A stretch of 64,000 bases of DNA from Caldilineaceae bacterium (GTDB taxonomy: Bacteria > Chloroflexota > Anaerolineae > Caldilineales > Caldilineaceae): positions 124,001 through 188,000 of the forward strand of contig JAJEDI010000050.1 of assembly GCA_022821585.1 (NCBI GenBank), in the 5' to 3' direction. The translations under genes and the position numbers were made by a program. Below the pieces are notes generated by a model. The model had not been told where the DNA came from and searched no databases. It worked only from the letters and a program-made list of their open reading frames with translations. This document shows, one piece after another, positions 49,277-58,953 of the stretch. Position 1 is the first letter of the stretch; every line of letters begins with the position of its first letter.

Positions 49277-49790
49277 CGAAAAACCTTTTCTGGCTCTTGT
49301 ATACGTTTCTTGGCTCATGGAGTCGTTTCACTTTTGCATCAGTTTTTCCGTCTCTGGCGTCAGTTCCCGAATCTGGCAGGCGCTGCACGACTGTCAATTG
49401 CAGCGGACCCGCGCCGGTAGGCCCGCGGTTGACGTACGGGGCGTCGTGTCTGGGCGCTCAAGATCGGGTTAAGTCGGGTCAGGGCGGGCAGTTTTCCTCT
49501 TTTTGTACTCTTGCGCTTGACTCGCGCACGTTTCCTCGCTGTCTCTTTTGGGTACTTGGCAGATAGTTTAAGGGCAGTTACCAGGCTGGCACGGGCCCTC
49601 CCTGGCCTTAAGAGAATCTGCCAGCGGGAGTCATGGCTTCATGATGAAGATACGCTTTCAGTTTTGCCCATTTGTATATCGGCGCAAGGTCATTATATCA
49701 CTGATTTTGATGCAATTGACCTGGGGAGGAATTGGAAATGTCGACGATCCCTTGGGTGTGGAATGAACATTGACGACGAGACTGGTGGCC

Positions 49791-49816
49791 GGGGCACCCA
49801 CTAGGGGTGCCCCTAC
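49791..49816. repeat. Short palindromic repeat, copy 2
   Basis: ggggcacccactaggggtgcccctac. Confidence 0.8.
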
Positions 49817-49961
49817 GGGGGGATGGGGAATCTGTTTCACTGCTGTGGAGATCGGCTATAGAATAGTGGTTTGAAAGTGATTGCGAGCGACGTCTTTGGG
49901 CCGGGACCGGACTCCGTTCCACTGTCAGGCCGGCTTGATTCTTCCGGGGGGCAGACATACT

Positions 49962-50945
49962 ATGTTTACCGTTATAGGGACCTGCACCGTTGATCTTTTC
50001 GTCTCCAATCTGGCTGGGATGCCTCGCAGCGAGGGCGATGAATTTACGGTAGACAGCCTTGTCTTTCATGACGAGCCGCTGAGAACTTCGCTGGGGGGAA
50101 ACGGGGCGAATTCGGCGTATGTATTGGCGCGGCTGGGAGCGGAGGTGGAACTGGTCGGGGGCTTGGGAAAAGACCATCTGGGCGACTGGATGGCGGAGCA
50201 GCTTGTTGAAGCGGGTGTCAGGACGGGGCGCGTCAGGCGGTACGCTAGGCAGGGCACGGCGACGACGCTCATTCTCAGCGACAGGGAGCAGAGCCGGCTG
50301 GCCTTTCATCACGAAGGGGCCAACAGGGCTGTTGACAGCGGAAGTGTCGACGGTGCTCTTATTCGCGGTTCGGACATGTTGTTGCTGACGAGCTACTCGA
50401 TAATGCCGGGACTGCGTCCTCACGGGGCAGTCGAGCTGTTCAAGGAGGCATTCCAGAGCGACACACGCACTGCTGTAGACATCGGCCCGGCCATTGGCGA
50501 ACCGGCCAGATTGGAGGAGATGGGCCCGCTGCTGGGTTACACTGATTACTTCATTTGCAATGAGCACGAGTTAGCGGTCTGTACTGGTGGGGCAGAGCTG
50601 GCCGCGGGGATGGCGGCGGTCCTGGAGGGAGGCGCTAGTTGTGTGGTGATCAAGAGGGGCGCTGCCGGCGCCGCCGTGCTGCAGAAGGAGGAAAGGGAGG
50701 CCACTGGTGCGGGATCTACGGGGGGCCCGACTTTCGTGCCCGGATTCTCCGTCGACGTTCAGACAACCGTTGGCGCGGGCGATTCCTTCAATGCCGGCTT
50801 CCTGCTGGCAGTGCTGGAGGGGGCCTCTGCCGAGGACGCGGCGCGCTTTGGCAACGCGGTGGCGGCAACTGTGGTGTCTACGCCTGACAGACCGCTGGAT
50901 GCACTGTCGCGAGAGGCTGTCAGTCGCTTGATCGAACTGTCATAG
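49962..50945 (+). CDS. PfkB-family carbohydrate kinase
   Basis: LRTSLGGNGANSAYVLARLGAEVELVGGLGKDHLG; TVGAGDSFNAGFL; start at MFTVIGTC. Confidence 0.9.
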   Translation: MFTVIGTCTVDLFVSNLAGMPRSEGDEFTVDSLVFHDEPLRTSLGGNGANSAYVLARLGAEVELVGGLGKDHLGDWMAEQLVEAGVRTGRVRRYARQGTATTLILSDREQSRLAFHHEGANRAVDSGSVDGALIRGSDMLLLTSYSIMPGLRPHGAVELFKEAFQSDTRTAVDIGPAIGEPARLEEMGPLLGYTDYFICNEHELAVCTGGAELAAGMAAVLEGGASCVVIKRGAAGAAVLQKEEREATGAGSTGGPTFVPGFSVDVQTTVGAGDSFNAGFLLAVLEGASAEDAARFGNAVAATVVSTPDRPLDALSREAVSRLIELS

Positions 50946-51804
50946 CGCCGGCAGCCGACTTTTCGACTGTGCAGCGTTCCCCGGCCTGTAGCACGCGAAC
51001 AGGCTGCTCCAGCGCGGCCGCGGCTGCTCGGAAAGTGTCGGGCGGCGCGGTGTTGAAGGTAAACATCTCGTAGTGGCAAGGGATAGCCAGCTTTGCGTTG
51101 ATAGCGCACGCAAGGGTGGCGGCTTCGATGCCGTTGAGATTGCCGGCAACTTTGCGCTCCGGCCTGCTGCCGTTGATGGGAAGGATGGCAACATCCACGT
51201 TGAAGGGCGTTAGCCGCTCCACCAGCCCACTGTAATGGACTGTGTCCCCACTGTGATAGATGGTCCAAGGGCCAAAGCTCGCCACATAGCCAAGGAATTT
51301 GCACTGCCCCTTTTCGTCTCTCTCCAACTCTTCGTGTGCGGCGGCGATGCCGTGAAAGCGGAATACGCCCACCTCTCTGTAGTCGCCGCCGTCCAGGCCC
51401 ACAGGCCAGTCCGGGTCGCAGTCCAATCGATTGGCTACGAAAGCCCGGTTGGCCTCTGGTATGACCAACTGCAGGTCCGAGTTTACTGCCTTCAGGGGGC
51501 TGAGCGTTTCACCGTCCAGATGATCGGTGTGGTTGTGACTGGATGTTACGACGTCGACAAAGTTGAGCCTGTCGGGTGCGACGACCCGCTCGGTCATGCG
51601 GATGTGGGGTTTGTCGGTGGCGGCGTATTTCTTCGTGAGGGAATCGGAGAGGTAGGGATCGAAGAGAAGGAATTTGTTCTGCCATTTGAGCAGGAAGCCG
51701 CTTTGGCCGAGCCACCAGAAGTGCAGGACGCGTTCGTCACCGGTTGCATCCTGTACATCCTGGAGGAAGGCATCATCCTGGAGGATGGGTTTGATCAGTG
51801 ACAT
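50920..51804 (-). CDS. Metallo-beta-lactamase-fold hydrolase (UlaG-like)
   Basis: TSSHNHTDHLDGETL; YHSGDTVHYSG; converges with and overlaps the end of the PfkB gene. Confidence 0.85.
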   Translation of the reverse strand: MSLIKPILQDDAFLQDVQDATGDERVLHFWWLGQSGFLLKWQNKFLLFDPYLSDSLTKKYAATDKPHIRMTERVVAPDRLNFVDVVTSSHNHTDHLDGETLSPLKAVNSDLQLVIPEANRAFVANRLDCDPDWPVGLDGGDYREVGVFRFHGIAAAHEELERDEKGQCKFLGYVASFGPWTIYHSGDTVHYSGLVERLTPFNVDVAILPINGSRPERKVAGNLNGIEAATLACAINAKLAIPCHYEMFTFNTAPPDTFRAAAAALEQPVRVLQAGERCTVEKSAAGAMTVRSSD

Positions 51805-51813
51805 CGGACGGGG

Positions 51814-53067
51814 CTAGGCGTTGTCGATGATTTCCTGGCTGAGCTCGCCGGTCTCCTCGTTCTTCATTATGACCTTGATCTGGCCGCCGGGCATCCGTTC
51901 CTGTTTCAGCATTGTCAGGCCGGCGGCGGCGGCGAGGGCTTCGGCGGGGTCGGGTCCGGCAGCGGCGGCCGCCTCCTGCCCGCGGCTGTCGCGGATGAGG
52001 GGGACGTTTTCGCGTCCTCGCCAGACTTCCAGCTGCACGGGCTCCCATTGGCGGGAAGAGGCAGAACGGTAACAGGCGTCGATAACGGCGTTGACGATGT
52101 AGCCGTCGTAGAAGGTCTCTCTGGGTTCGGTGCCCTGGTCGAGGGCGTTGAGCATGTCGTCAAACATGTCGTTGTAGCCGAGCTCGACTACTTCGTCGCC
52201 GACCGGGAAGAGCCAACCGCTCTCGGACTCGGCCTTTTCGGCGACGTAGCCGGCGCCGGCGCCGCTGGTATACATTTCATAGCCGGTGCGCAGGAAGTGA
52301 TTTAGCCAGATGGTGCCCTCTGTGCCGGCGACTTCGTCGCGCAGGTCCATGCCGCCGCGGAAAGACCAGCTGACTTCGAACTGGCCGATGGCGCCGTTCT
52401 CAAAGCGGATGAGGGCGATGCCGTTGTCTTCGGCGTCGATGGGGTGAACGAGGGTGTCGGCCCAGCACATGACTTCGACGGGGCGGATGTCTTTGCCGAT
52501 AAAGCTGCGGACGATTTCGATGCAGTGGCAGCCGAGGTCGACGATGGCGCCGCCGCCGGCCTGTTCGAGGTCCCAGAACCAGTCGCTGTGGGGGCCGGGA
52601 TGCGTTTCGCGGGAGCAGGCCCAGGTTACATGGCCGAGGGCACCTTCCTCGACGGAGGCGATGGCCTTCAGCGTCTTGGGCGTGTAGCAGAGGTCTTCGA
52701 GGTAGCCGCCGAAGACGCCGGTTTCTTCAACTTTGTCCATCATGCGTTTTGCTTCTTCGGCGGTGCGGCCGAGGGGCTTTGTGCAGAGAATCGCTTTGCC
52801 GGCGGCGGCGGCAAGGTCTACGCACTCTTCGTGGATGTGGTTGGGCAGGCCGATGACGACGGTGTCGATATCGTCGGAGGTACAGGCTTCGGTCAGATCG
52901 GTAGTCCAGGCGGGGACTCCCCATTCTTCTGCAAATGCCTTGGCTCTTTCTTCTGTACGAGAGTAGACGAGCTGCACACGGTCTCTGCCCCTGCCGCCGT
53001 TGAGGGACATGGTGTAGAACATGCCGATAAGGCCGGTGCCAAGCATTGAGATCTTATGTTCCTGCAC
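51814..53067 (-). CDS. Gfo/Idh/MocA family oxidoreductase
   Basis: [62 protein letters not shown]. Confidence 0.92.
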   Translation of the reverse strand: MQEHKISMLGTGLIGMFYTMSLNGGRGRDRVQLVYSRTEERAKAFAEEWGVPAWTTDLTEACTSDDIDTVVIGLPNHIHEECVDLAAAAGKAILCTKPLGRTAEEAKRMMDKVEETGVFGGYLEDLCYTPKTLKAIASVEEGALGHVTWACSRETHPGPHSDWFWDLEQAGGGAIVDLGCHCIEIVRSFIGKDIRPVEVMCWADTLVHPIDAEDNGIALIRFENGAIGQFEVSWSFRGGMDLRDEVAGTEGTIWLNHFLRTGYEMYTSGAGAGYVAEKAESESGWLFPVGDEVVELGYNDMFDDMLNALDQGTEPRETFYDGYIVNAVIDACYRSASSRQWEPVQLEVWRGRENVPLIRDSRGQEAAAAAGPDPAEALAAAAGLTMLKQERMPGGQIKVIMKNEETGELSQEIIDNA

Positions 53068-53224
53068 GTTAATTTCTCCTTCCGAGTTGGATGAAAGGTG
53101 TTCTTGTTCTGCAATTGGGGATATGATAGTCAGTCCGGAACTCTACGTCAATCCTGGTGATAGCCAGGACCGATGGACAGAAATCAGCATATCGATAGCA
53201 GGTGTCCGCCAGGAAGTACGCAAA

Positions 53225-53250
53225 GGGCGCCCACAAGGGGCGCCCCTACG
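53225..53250. repeat. Short palindromic repeat, copy 3
   Basis: gggcgcccacaaggggcgcccctacg. Confidence 0.8.
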
Positions 53251-53281
53251 GGCGAGCGGCGCTAAGGCGTTTCACGAAGCT

Positions 53282-54343
53282 TTAGCGGCCTTTTGCCACT
53301 TCGAGGGCGGCCTGGGCCGCTGCGGGGATACGCGGGCCAAAGGCGGCGAAGCGCTTGTCCTGCGTTTGTCCGCGCACGTAGCGGACGTAGATCTGGGAGA
53401 TGATGACAGTGACCCGGAAGAGGCTGAGGGTATGGTAGAAGCGAATGGCGGACAGATCGCGGCCGCTGTGTTGGGCGTAATGGTCGATGAGTTGCTCGCG
53501 GCGCAGGAAGCGGTCGTCAAGGGGCATCATTGCCATGGTCCTGAAGTGGGGCGGGTCATCGGGGAGGCACCACCAGGCCAGTAAGGCGCCGACGTCGGAG
53601 AGGGGATCACCGAGCGTGCACATGTCCCAGTCAAAGACGGCGACGATTCGACCCGGGTCATCGGCGGCCAGCATGACGTTGTCCAGCTTGTAGTCGTTGT
53701 GAACGAGGGAAGGCGGGCTTTCGGGGGGCTCGTTTTCTCGCAACCAGTTGCAGACAGCATCCATAGCCGGCAGATCCTCCAACTTGGCGTCCTGCCAGCG
53801 CCGCCACCAGCCTTCGACTTGCCTGCTGATGAATCCGGCGGGCCGGCCCAGATCTCCTAATTTAATTGATTCGTAGTCCACTGCGTGGAGGTCGGAGAGC
53901 GCCTTGACAAGCGCCTTGCTCATGCGCGCGGGGGCATCGTTCCAAGTGTCGTAGACGTCCGGAATCGAATCCCGGACGACGATGCCCCGGCGCCGCTCCA
54001 TCACGAAGAAGGGCGCTCCGACGATTGATGCGTCATCGGAGAAGAGGTAGGCACGGGGCGCGAACGGGAACGGTTTCCAGAGCCGCAGCAGCACTTTCGA
54101 CTCCCTGGCCATGTCGTGGGCGGAGGGGGCCACCGGGCCGAGGGGAGGGCGGCGCAGTACGTACTCGTGGCTGCCATAGTCGAGCAGATAGGTGAGGTTG
54201 GCCGCGCCGCCGCCAAATTGGCGCACCTTCAGGGGGTTTTCAGTACCAGGCAGCTTGCCGCGCAGAAAAGTCTCGACCGCGTGTTCGTCAAAACGCTCAT
54301 CGGCGCGTACGCTGATTGTATCGGAAGGGTGGTGGGTAGTCAT
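53282..54343 (-). CDS. Aminoglycoside phosphotransferase-fold (APH) protein, ACAD10-like kinase family
   Basis: VRQFGGGAANLTYLLDYGSHEYVLRRPP; SLVHNDYKLDNVMLA; AVFDWDMCTLGDPLSDVG. Confidence 0.9.
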   Translation of the reverse strand: MTTHHPSDTISVRADERFDEHAVETFLRGKLPGTENPLKVRQFGGGAANLTYLLDYGSHEYVLRRPPLGPVAPSAHDMARESKVLLRLWKPFPFAPRAYLFSDDASIVGAPFFVMERRRGIVVRDSIPDVYDTWNDAPARMSKALVKALSDLHAVDYESIKLGDLGRPAGFISRQVEGWWRRWQDAKLEDLPAMDAVCNWLRENEPPESPPSLVHNDYKLDNVMLAADDPGRIVAVFDWDMCTLGDPLSDVGALLAWWCLPDDPPHFRTMAMMPLDDRFLRREQLIDHYAQHSGRDLSAIRFYHTLSLFRVTVIISQIYVRYVRGQTQDKRFAAFGPRIPAAAQAALEVAKGR

Positions 54344-54456
54344 TGATGTTGAGCTGGTCGGCCAGATAATCTGTACAGCGGGCGACATTGTGTATATTGT
54401 CGCATTGCGGGCGATTATAGCGCAGTTTTCGGTTTCTGTCCCTTCGATGAGGAGCA

Positions 54457-54872
54457 GGCGTGCATCCCAGGTTTGGGGTGGGAACAGTCCGGCAGGGAAT
54501 CAGTGACAGCGGTGGCCGGAATTGTTTGCCGGCCTTTGAAAAGAAACAGGGCAGGCGCGTGGCATGGCCGTGGAAGGACTTGATGTGACTGACTGGACGT
54601 GGTCTGGCTAGACACTTTCGATTGGGCACTTGTTGCGAATATCGACACCAGGTCGACGAGGCATGTTGTTGGAGGGGGCGTTGCGGGGGCGGAGCCCCCG
54701 CACAAGGGAGGGCCGAATAGGCCCGACCGCCCAAAAAAAGCGAGGAGAGAGTGAAGAGGAGTGAGGAGAGAGAACTGTCGTTTCCCATGCCGCAGAATGG
54801 ATGGCGGCACGGCTATGGTTTAGTCGCTGCCAGAGGATTGCGAGAGTTCACCCCCATTTTGGGATACACCCG
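54457..54872. repeat. Dispersed non-coding element, copy C (apparently with both ends)
   Basis: Left GGCGTGCATCCCAGGTTTGGGGTGGGA; homologous to copy A through 54735; right end CACCCCCATTTTGGGATACACCCGC is the inverted terminus. Confidence 0.75.
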
Positions 54873-55071
54873 CTGCACACGTGGGCTTTGACATCTCTCT
54901 CGAAATCAAGTACCGTTTAGGCGCTGGAAGGAACCGCGTTGAATGTCCAAGACCGTATAGCAAGGGCAGAGGGAGCGAAGGCCTTCTAGCAGCCGCGGCT
55001 CACTTAGAATTGAGAGTCGCCCAGTGGGGCCGCGGGTCACAAATACGGTTCGAGCCATATGTCCCCCAAGC

Positions 55072-55899
55072 ATGGCAAGTGACACAACGCGCGTGCAGTA
55101 CCACCGGCTGCTCGGCTCAGGCATGCGGTTGAACCTGGCTGCGGTCCAGGTGAATGTCACGACGGAGTCGAGCATACTGAGCGAGTCGCCCAGGGTAGAC
55201 ATTCTGCTCTTGGGGTGGGAGGGTCCAGCCTGGACCGATGCGCAACGGGCGCGACTGCCGGACGGTATTTGTGACAGTAAGGCTGCTCACATCCTCATTG
55301 AGTTCAAGTACACTGAATCGGTGAACGAGGATGGAATACTCCAGGCAGCCGCCTATGATCTCTTTTACCGCCAAGTACAGAAACTTCCGAGGGAACAGAC
55401 GCTGCCGGTTGTGCTGAGCGCGAAGACGCCTCAGAGGAGCCGGCTGGCTAAGTGGGGATACCAAGAGTCGGAGAGAGGTGTCTTTCGTACCGGTCTCCCT
55501 TTTGTGGGACGAGTAATGCTTTTGGCGCTCAACCGGCTGCCGGCACATTCGAATAATGCCATTGTCAAGCTCTTTGCCAGCCGTAAGCAGGAAAGAGATG
55601 CAGGACTCGCCTCACTGGATAGAAATGTTTTTGCAGAATCGACGGAATTTCACGCCTATGTTCTAGGTCTGAGCCAGACCCTCAGTGTGAAAGGAGAGCT
55701 GAACATGGCGGAGGTGTTGACCCCGGAAAAGGTGTTGGAGTACGGCAAAAGAATTCGTGAGCTCGTTTTCGAAACGGGAACGCTTGAGGAAAGGCTGGCG
55801 GGCCTCAGTTTCAAAGAACGTCGAGAACTGCTTCGACTGCTGCAAGAGGAGATGGAAGCAGGTGCCGAAAACGGTGCGGACAGCAGTGAGAATACATAA
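55072..55899 (+). CDS. PD-(D/E)XK-like nuclease-fold protein (Rpn-like)
   Basis: SESPRVDILLLG ... HILIEFKYTESVNEDGILQAAAYDLFYR core; C-terminal LEERLAGLSFKERRELLRLLQEEME; start uncertain (ORF opens at 55024). Confidence 0.65.
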   Translation: MASDTTRVQYHRLLGSGMRLNLAAVQVNVTTESSILSESPRVDILLLGWEGPAWTDAQRARLPDGICDSKAAHILIEFKYTESVNEDGILQAAAYDLFYRQVQKLPREQTLPVVLSAKTPQRSRLAKWGYQESERGVFRTGLPFVGRVMLLALNRLPAHSNNAIVKLFASRKQERDAGLASLDRNVFAESTEFHAYVLGLSQTLSVKGELNMAEVLTPEKVLEYGKRIRELVFETGTLEERLAGLSFKERRELLRLLQEEMEAGAENGADSSENT

Positions 55900-56005
55900 G
55901 AGTTTTTGTGTCCCAGGGGTGCCTCAACACAGGACCGGCAGCAGACACGACCTTTAAGCGAATCAATTCACCTGGACCGGTACAGTAACGTGGAGACTGT
56001 TTGAC

Positions 56006-57169
56006 ATGAAAATCACAGAGATTCAGGCGGTTCGCGTCAACTTCCCCGCACCTGAGAAGAGGACGGAGCCACGACGCAAGGGCTGGGCGGAGACGGCTGA
56101 AGTCGCCAATCCGATGTCCTGGTACCCCAAGGTGAAACGGCACCGGAGTTTGTGGACTCCCAAGCGCTGGGGGCCGGTCTGGTGCAAGGTTACATTGGAG
56201 GACGGCACGTGGGGGCTGGGACTGACGGACAATGGACGGGTGGCGGCGGCCATTATCGACGATCATATTGCACCTAATCTCATCGGGGAGGACGGACTGG
56301 CAACTCAGAGGTTGTCAGATATGATGTTCCGCATGACAAAGCCATACGGTTCGGTCGGACTGGCGGCCTATGCTGTCAGCGCCGTGGATCTGGCTTTATG
56401 GGATGCTAAGGGAAAGCTGCTGGGCAGGCCGGTCTACAGTCTCATCGGCGGCCCGCAGAAGGAAAAGCAGTTCTGTTACTCGACCGGGAACGATTTGGAC
56501 TGGTACAAGGAGCTCGGTTTCCAGGCTTTTAAGCTGGCATGCCCCTATGGTCCCGCAGATGGACTGGACGGCCTGCGCAAGAACGAGCAGATGGTGGCCG
56601 AGGCGAGGGAGTTGGTAGGGGACGAAGCCGAGCTGATGCTGGACTGCTGGATGGCTTTCGATATTGAGTACACGGTGAGATTAGCGGAAACGCTGCGCCC
56701 TTACCGGCTCAAGTGGATGGAGGAGTGTCTGCTTTCGGAGGACCTGGACGGCCACGTCGAGGTGCGGGAGCGCATTCCCTGGCAGACGCTGAGCACAGGC
56801 GAACACTGGTATACGCACATGCCCTTCCAGTGGGCGCTGCGACACAACGTCGTCGACATTCTGCAACCGGACATCAACTGGGTAGGCGGGCTGAGCACTT
56901 GTCTGAAGATCGCGAATGCGGCGGACGCCGCCGGTAAGAAGGTGATCCTGCACGGAGGGGGGAGGAATCCCTTCGGCCAGCACTTTACACATGCCATCGC
57001 CTGCGTGCCGTGGCTGGAGTACTTTATCGGATCGGCGCCCGGCGTACCGTTAGAGGAGTCGTCAGGTATTCCCGGTCAGGCCGTTGCAGAGGACGGCTGG
57101 CTGGTCCCCACCGACGCGCCGGGCTTCGGCCTTGAAATTCATGAAGATTGGATTGAGCCATACTTTTGA
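56006..57169 (+). CDS. Enolase-superfamily dehydratase, L-rhamnonate dehydratase-like
   Basis: LMLDCWMAFDIEYTVRLAETLRPYRLKWMEECLL; STGEHWYTHMPFQ; VVDILQPDINWVGGLSTCLKIA; VILHGGGRNPFGQHF. Confidence 0.87.
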   Translation: MKITEIQAVRVNFPAPEKRTEPRRKGWAETAEVANPMSWYPKVKRHRSLWTPKRWGPVWCKVTLEDGTWGLGLTDNGRVAAAIIDDHIAPNLIGEDGLATQRLSDMMFRMTKPYGSVGLAAYAVSAVDLALWDAKGKLLGRPVYSLIGGPQKEKQFCYSTGNDLDWYKELGFQAFKLACPYGPADGLDGLRKNEQMVAEARELVGDEAELMLDCWMAFDIEYTVRLAETLRPYRLKWMEECLLSEDLDGHVEVRERIPWQTLSTGEHWYTHMPFQWALRHNVVDILQPDINWVGGLSTCLKIANAADAAGKKVILHGGGRNPFGQHFTHAIACVPWLEYFIGSAPGVPLEESSGIPGQAVAEDGWLVPTDAPGFGLEIHEDWIEPYF

Positions 57170-57236
57170 GAAAGAGTTGAACGAATGTTGAAATCATAGC
57201 GCTGCTCGCCTTTCCTATCCACCAAGGAGCTTCAAC

Positions 57237-58097
57237 ATGCTGACCCGACAACAGATCGATTTTTATCACGAGAACGGTTACCTGGGCGTGGACGGCGTCC
57301 TATCGGCTGACGAGGTAGCGGACTTGCGCCGGGTGACCGATGAGTTCGTCCAACTCAGCGCCAGCGTCACTGAACATACCGACGTTTTTGACCTGGAGCC
57401 GGGTCACACGCCAGAGTCGCCCAAGCTGCGCAGACTCAAGGACCCGGTCATGCAGCACAAGGTGTATGAAGAATGCCTGAGGCACCCGGGTATCCTCGAC
57501 ATTGCCGAGCAGCTTGTGGGGCCGGGCTTGCGGACGAACGGCAACAAGCTGAACATGAAGTCACCGGAATACGGCAGCCCTGTCGAGTGGCACCAGGACT
57601 GGGCATTCTATCCGCATACGAATGATGATTTACTGGCCGTCGGTGTGTGCATGGACGAAATGATGTACGAGAACGGCTGCCTGCTGGTGATTCCAGGCTC
57701 GCATAAGGGCCCGATTTACACGCATCACCAGGACGGACACTTTGCCGGCGCGGTGACGGTTGAGGTGCCGGACGCGGATACGGCGGTGCCGATTGAGCTG
57801 GAGGCAGGCGGCATTTCGATCCACCATGTGCGAACGCTGCATGCTTCGGCAAAGAACGTTTCTACGCGTCCCCGAAGATTGCTTCTATACCAGTACTGTT
57901 CCGTGGACTCCTGGCATCTACAAGGATACGCCAATTGGGATGCCTATGCGGATTCGGTATTGCGCGGCGAACCGTGCAATCGTCCGCGGTTGGCAGATGT
58001 GCCCGTGTTGATGCCCATGCCGGAGTCCTTGCGCGGTGGTTCGATTTACGAGACGCAGACGATTCTCGAGAAGCCGGTATTTGCGCGCGCAGCATAG
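57237..58097 (+). CDS. Phytanoyl-CoA dioxygenase (PhyH) family protein
   Basis: NGYLGVDGVLSADEVADLR; VEWHQDWAFYPHTNDDLLAVGVCMDEMMYENGCLLVIPGSHKGP; ISIHHVRTLHASAKNVSTRPRRLL. Confidence 0.92.
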   Translation: MLTRQQIDFYHENGYLGVDGVLSADEVADLRRVTDEFVQLSASVTEHTDVFDLEPGHTPESPKLRRLKDPVMQHKVYEECLRHPGILDIAEQLVGPGLRTNGNKLNMKSPEYGSPVEWHQDWAFYPHTNDDLLAVGVCMDEMMYENGCLLVIPGSHKGPIYTHHQDGHFAGAVTVEVPDADTAVPIELEAGGISIHHVRTLHASAKNVSTRPRRLLLYQYCSVDSWHLQGYANWDAYADSVLRGEPCNRPRLADVPVLMPMPESLRGGSIYETQTILEKPVFARAA

Positions 58098-58104
58098 ACT
58101 TTCC

Positions 58105-58953
58105 ATGATAATCGACAGTCATTGCCACGCCTGGGAACGCTGGCCGTACGATCCGCCGGTGCCGGACTTTCACGGCAAGGGGCGCTTCGAGCAGCTGCTG
58201 AACGAAATGGACTTGAACGGTGTGGACCAGGCCTTCCTGGTCTGCGCCGGTATCGAGCACAATCCATATAACAATGATTACATCAACCGGATGAGCAGGC
58301 TCTACCCGGGGCGCATTCGCCAGGTGGCGGACGTAGATTGCAGTTGGTCGGAAACTTACCACACGCCGGGGGCGTCCGACCGGTTAAGGCTGGCTGCTGA
58401 GAGGTGGACACTGCAGGCTTTCACACATTACATGAAGCCCGATGACGACGGCAGCTGGCTGTACGGTGAGGAGGGGCTGGCGTTTTTCGGGACGGCGGTC
58501 GAGCTGGGCCTGATCGCCAGTATCGCCTGCTCGCCCCATCATCACGCCGCGTTGCACAGGGTTGCGGAGCGTTTCCCGCAACTGTCGATTTTCATTCACC
58601 ACATGGGACATCCCGGAGTTGGTGAAAAGGAGAGGTTGGCCCAGGTGCTGGCGTCGGCGCGTTTTGAAAATATCGGGGTCAAGGTTTCAGGATTCTATTA
58701 CTCGACAAAGCAGGGATCCTGGGACTTCCCTTACGCGGATTCGATTCGGGAAATCGTGCAGCCGCTGTACGACACGTTTGGTCCCGAACGGCTGTATTGG
58801 GGTTCCGACTATCCGGTCTGCTTGCGCAACATGACCTACCGGCAAGCGATCGAATGCTTCCGGAGCCATTGCAGCTTCATTGGGGAAGCAGATCAGGCGC
58901 TGATCATGGGTGAGAATCTGCGCCGCCTGCTCGACTCAGGCGGTGACGGGTAG
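58105..58953 (+). CDS. Amidohydrolase_2 family protein
   Basis: MIIDSHCHAWERWPYDPPVP; IFIHHMGHPG; LYWGSDYPVCLR. Confidence 0.9.
   Translation: MIIDSHCHAWERWPYDPPVPDFHGKGRFEQLLNEMDLNGVDQAFLVCAGIEHNPYNNDYINRMSRLYPGRIRQVADVDCSWSETYHTPGASDRLRLAAERWTLQAFTHYMKPDDDGSWLYGEEGLAFFGTAVELGLIASIACSPHHHAALHRVAERFPQLSIFIHHMGHPGVGEKERLAQVLASARFENIGVKVSGFYYSTKQGSWDFPYADSIREIVQPLYDTFGPERLYWGSDYPVCLRNMTYRQAIECFRSHCSFIGEADQALIMGENLRRLLDSGGDG

Noticed and set aside
52444-53049. 201-aa plus-strand ORF
   Set aside because: Antisense to Gfo/Idh/MocA oxidoreductase.
54297-54810. ORFs with peptides such as GRSGLFGPPLCGGSAPATPP
   Set aside because: Translation of the GC-rich hairpin module of the dispersed element; similar peptides arise at 5507-5728 and 26682-26894.
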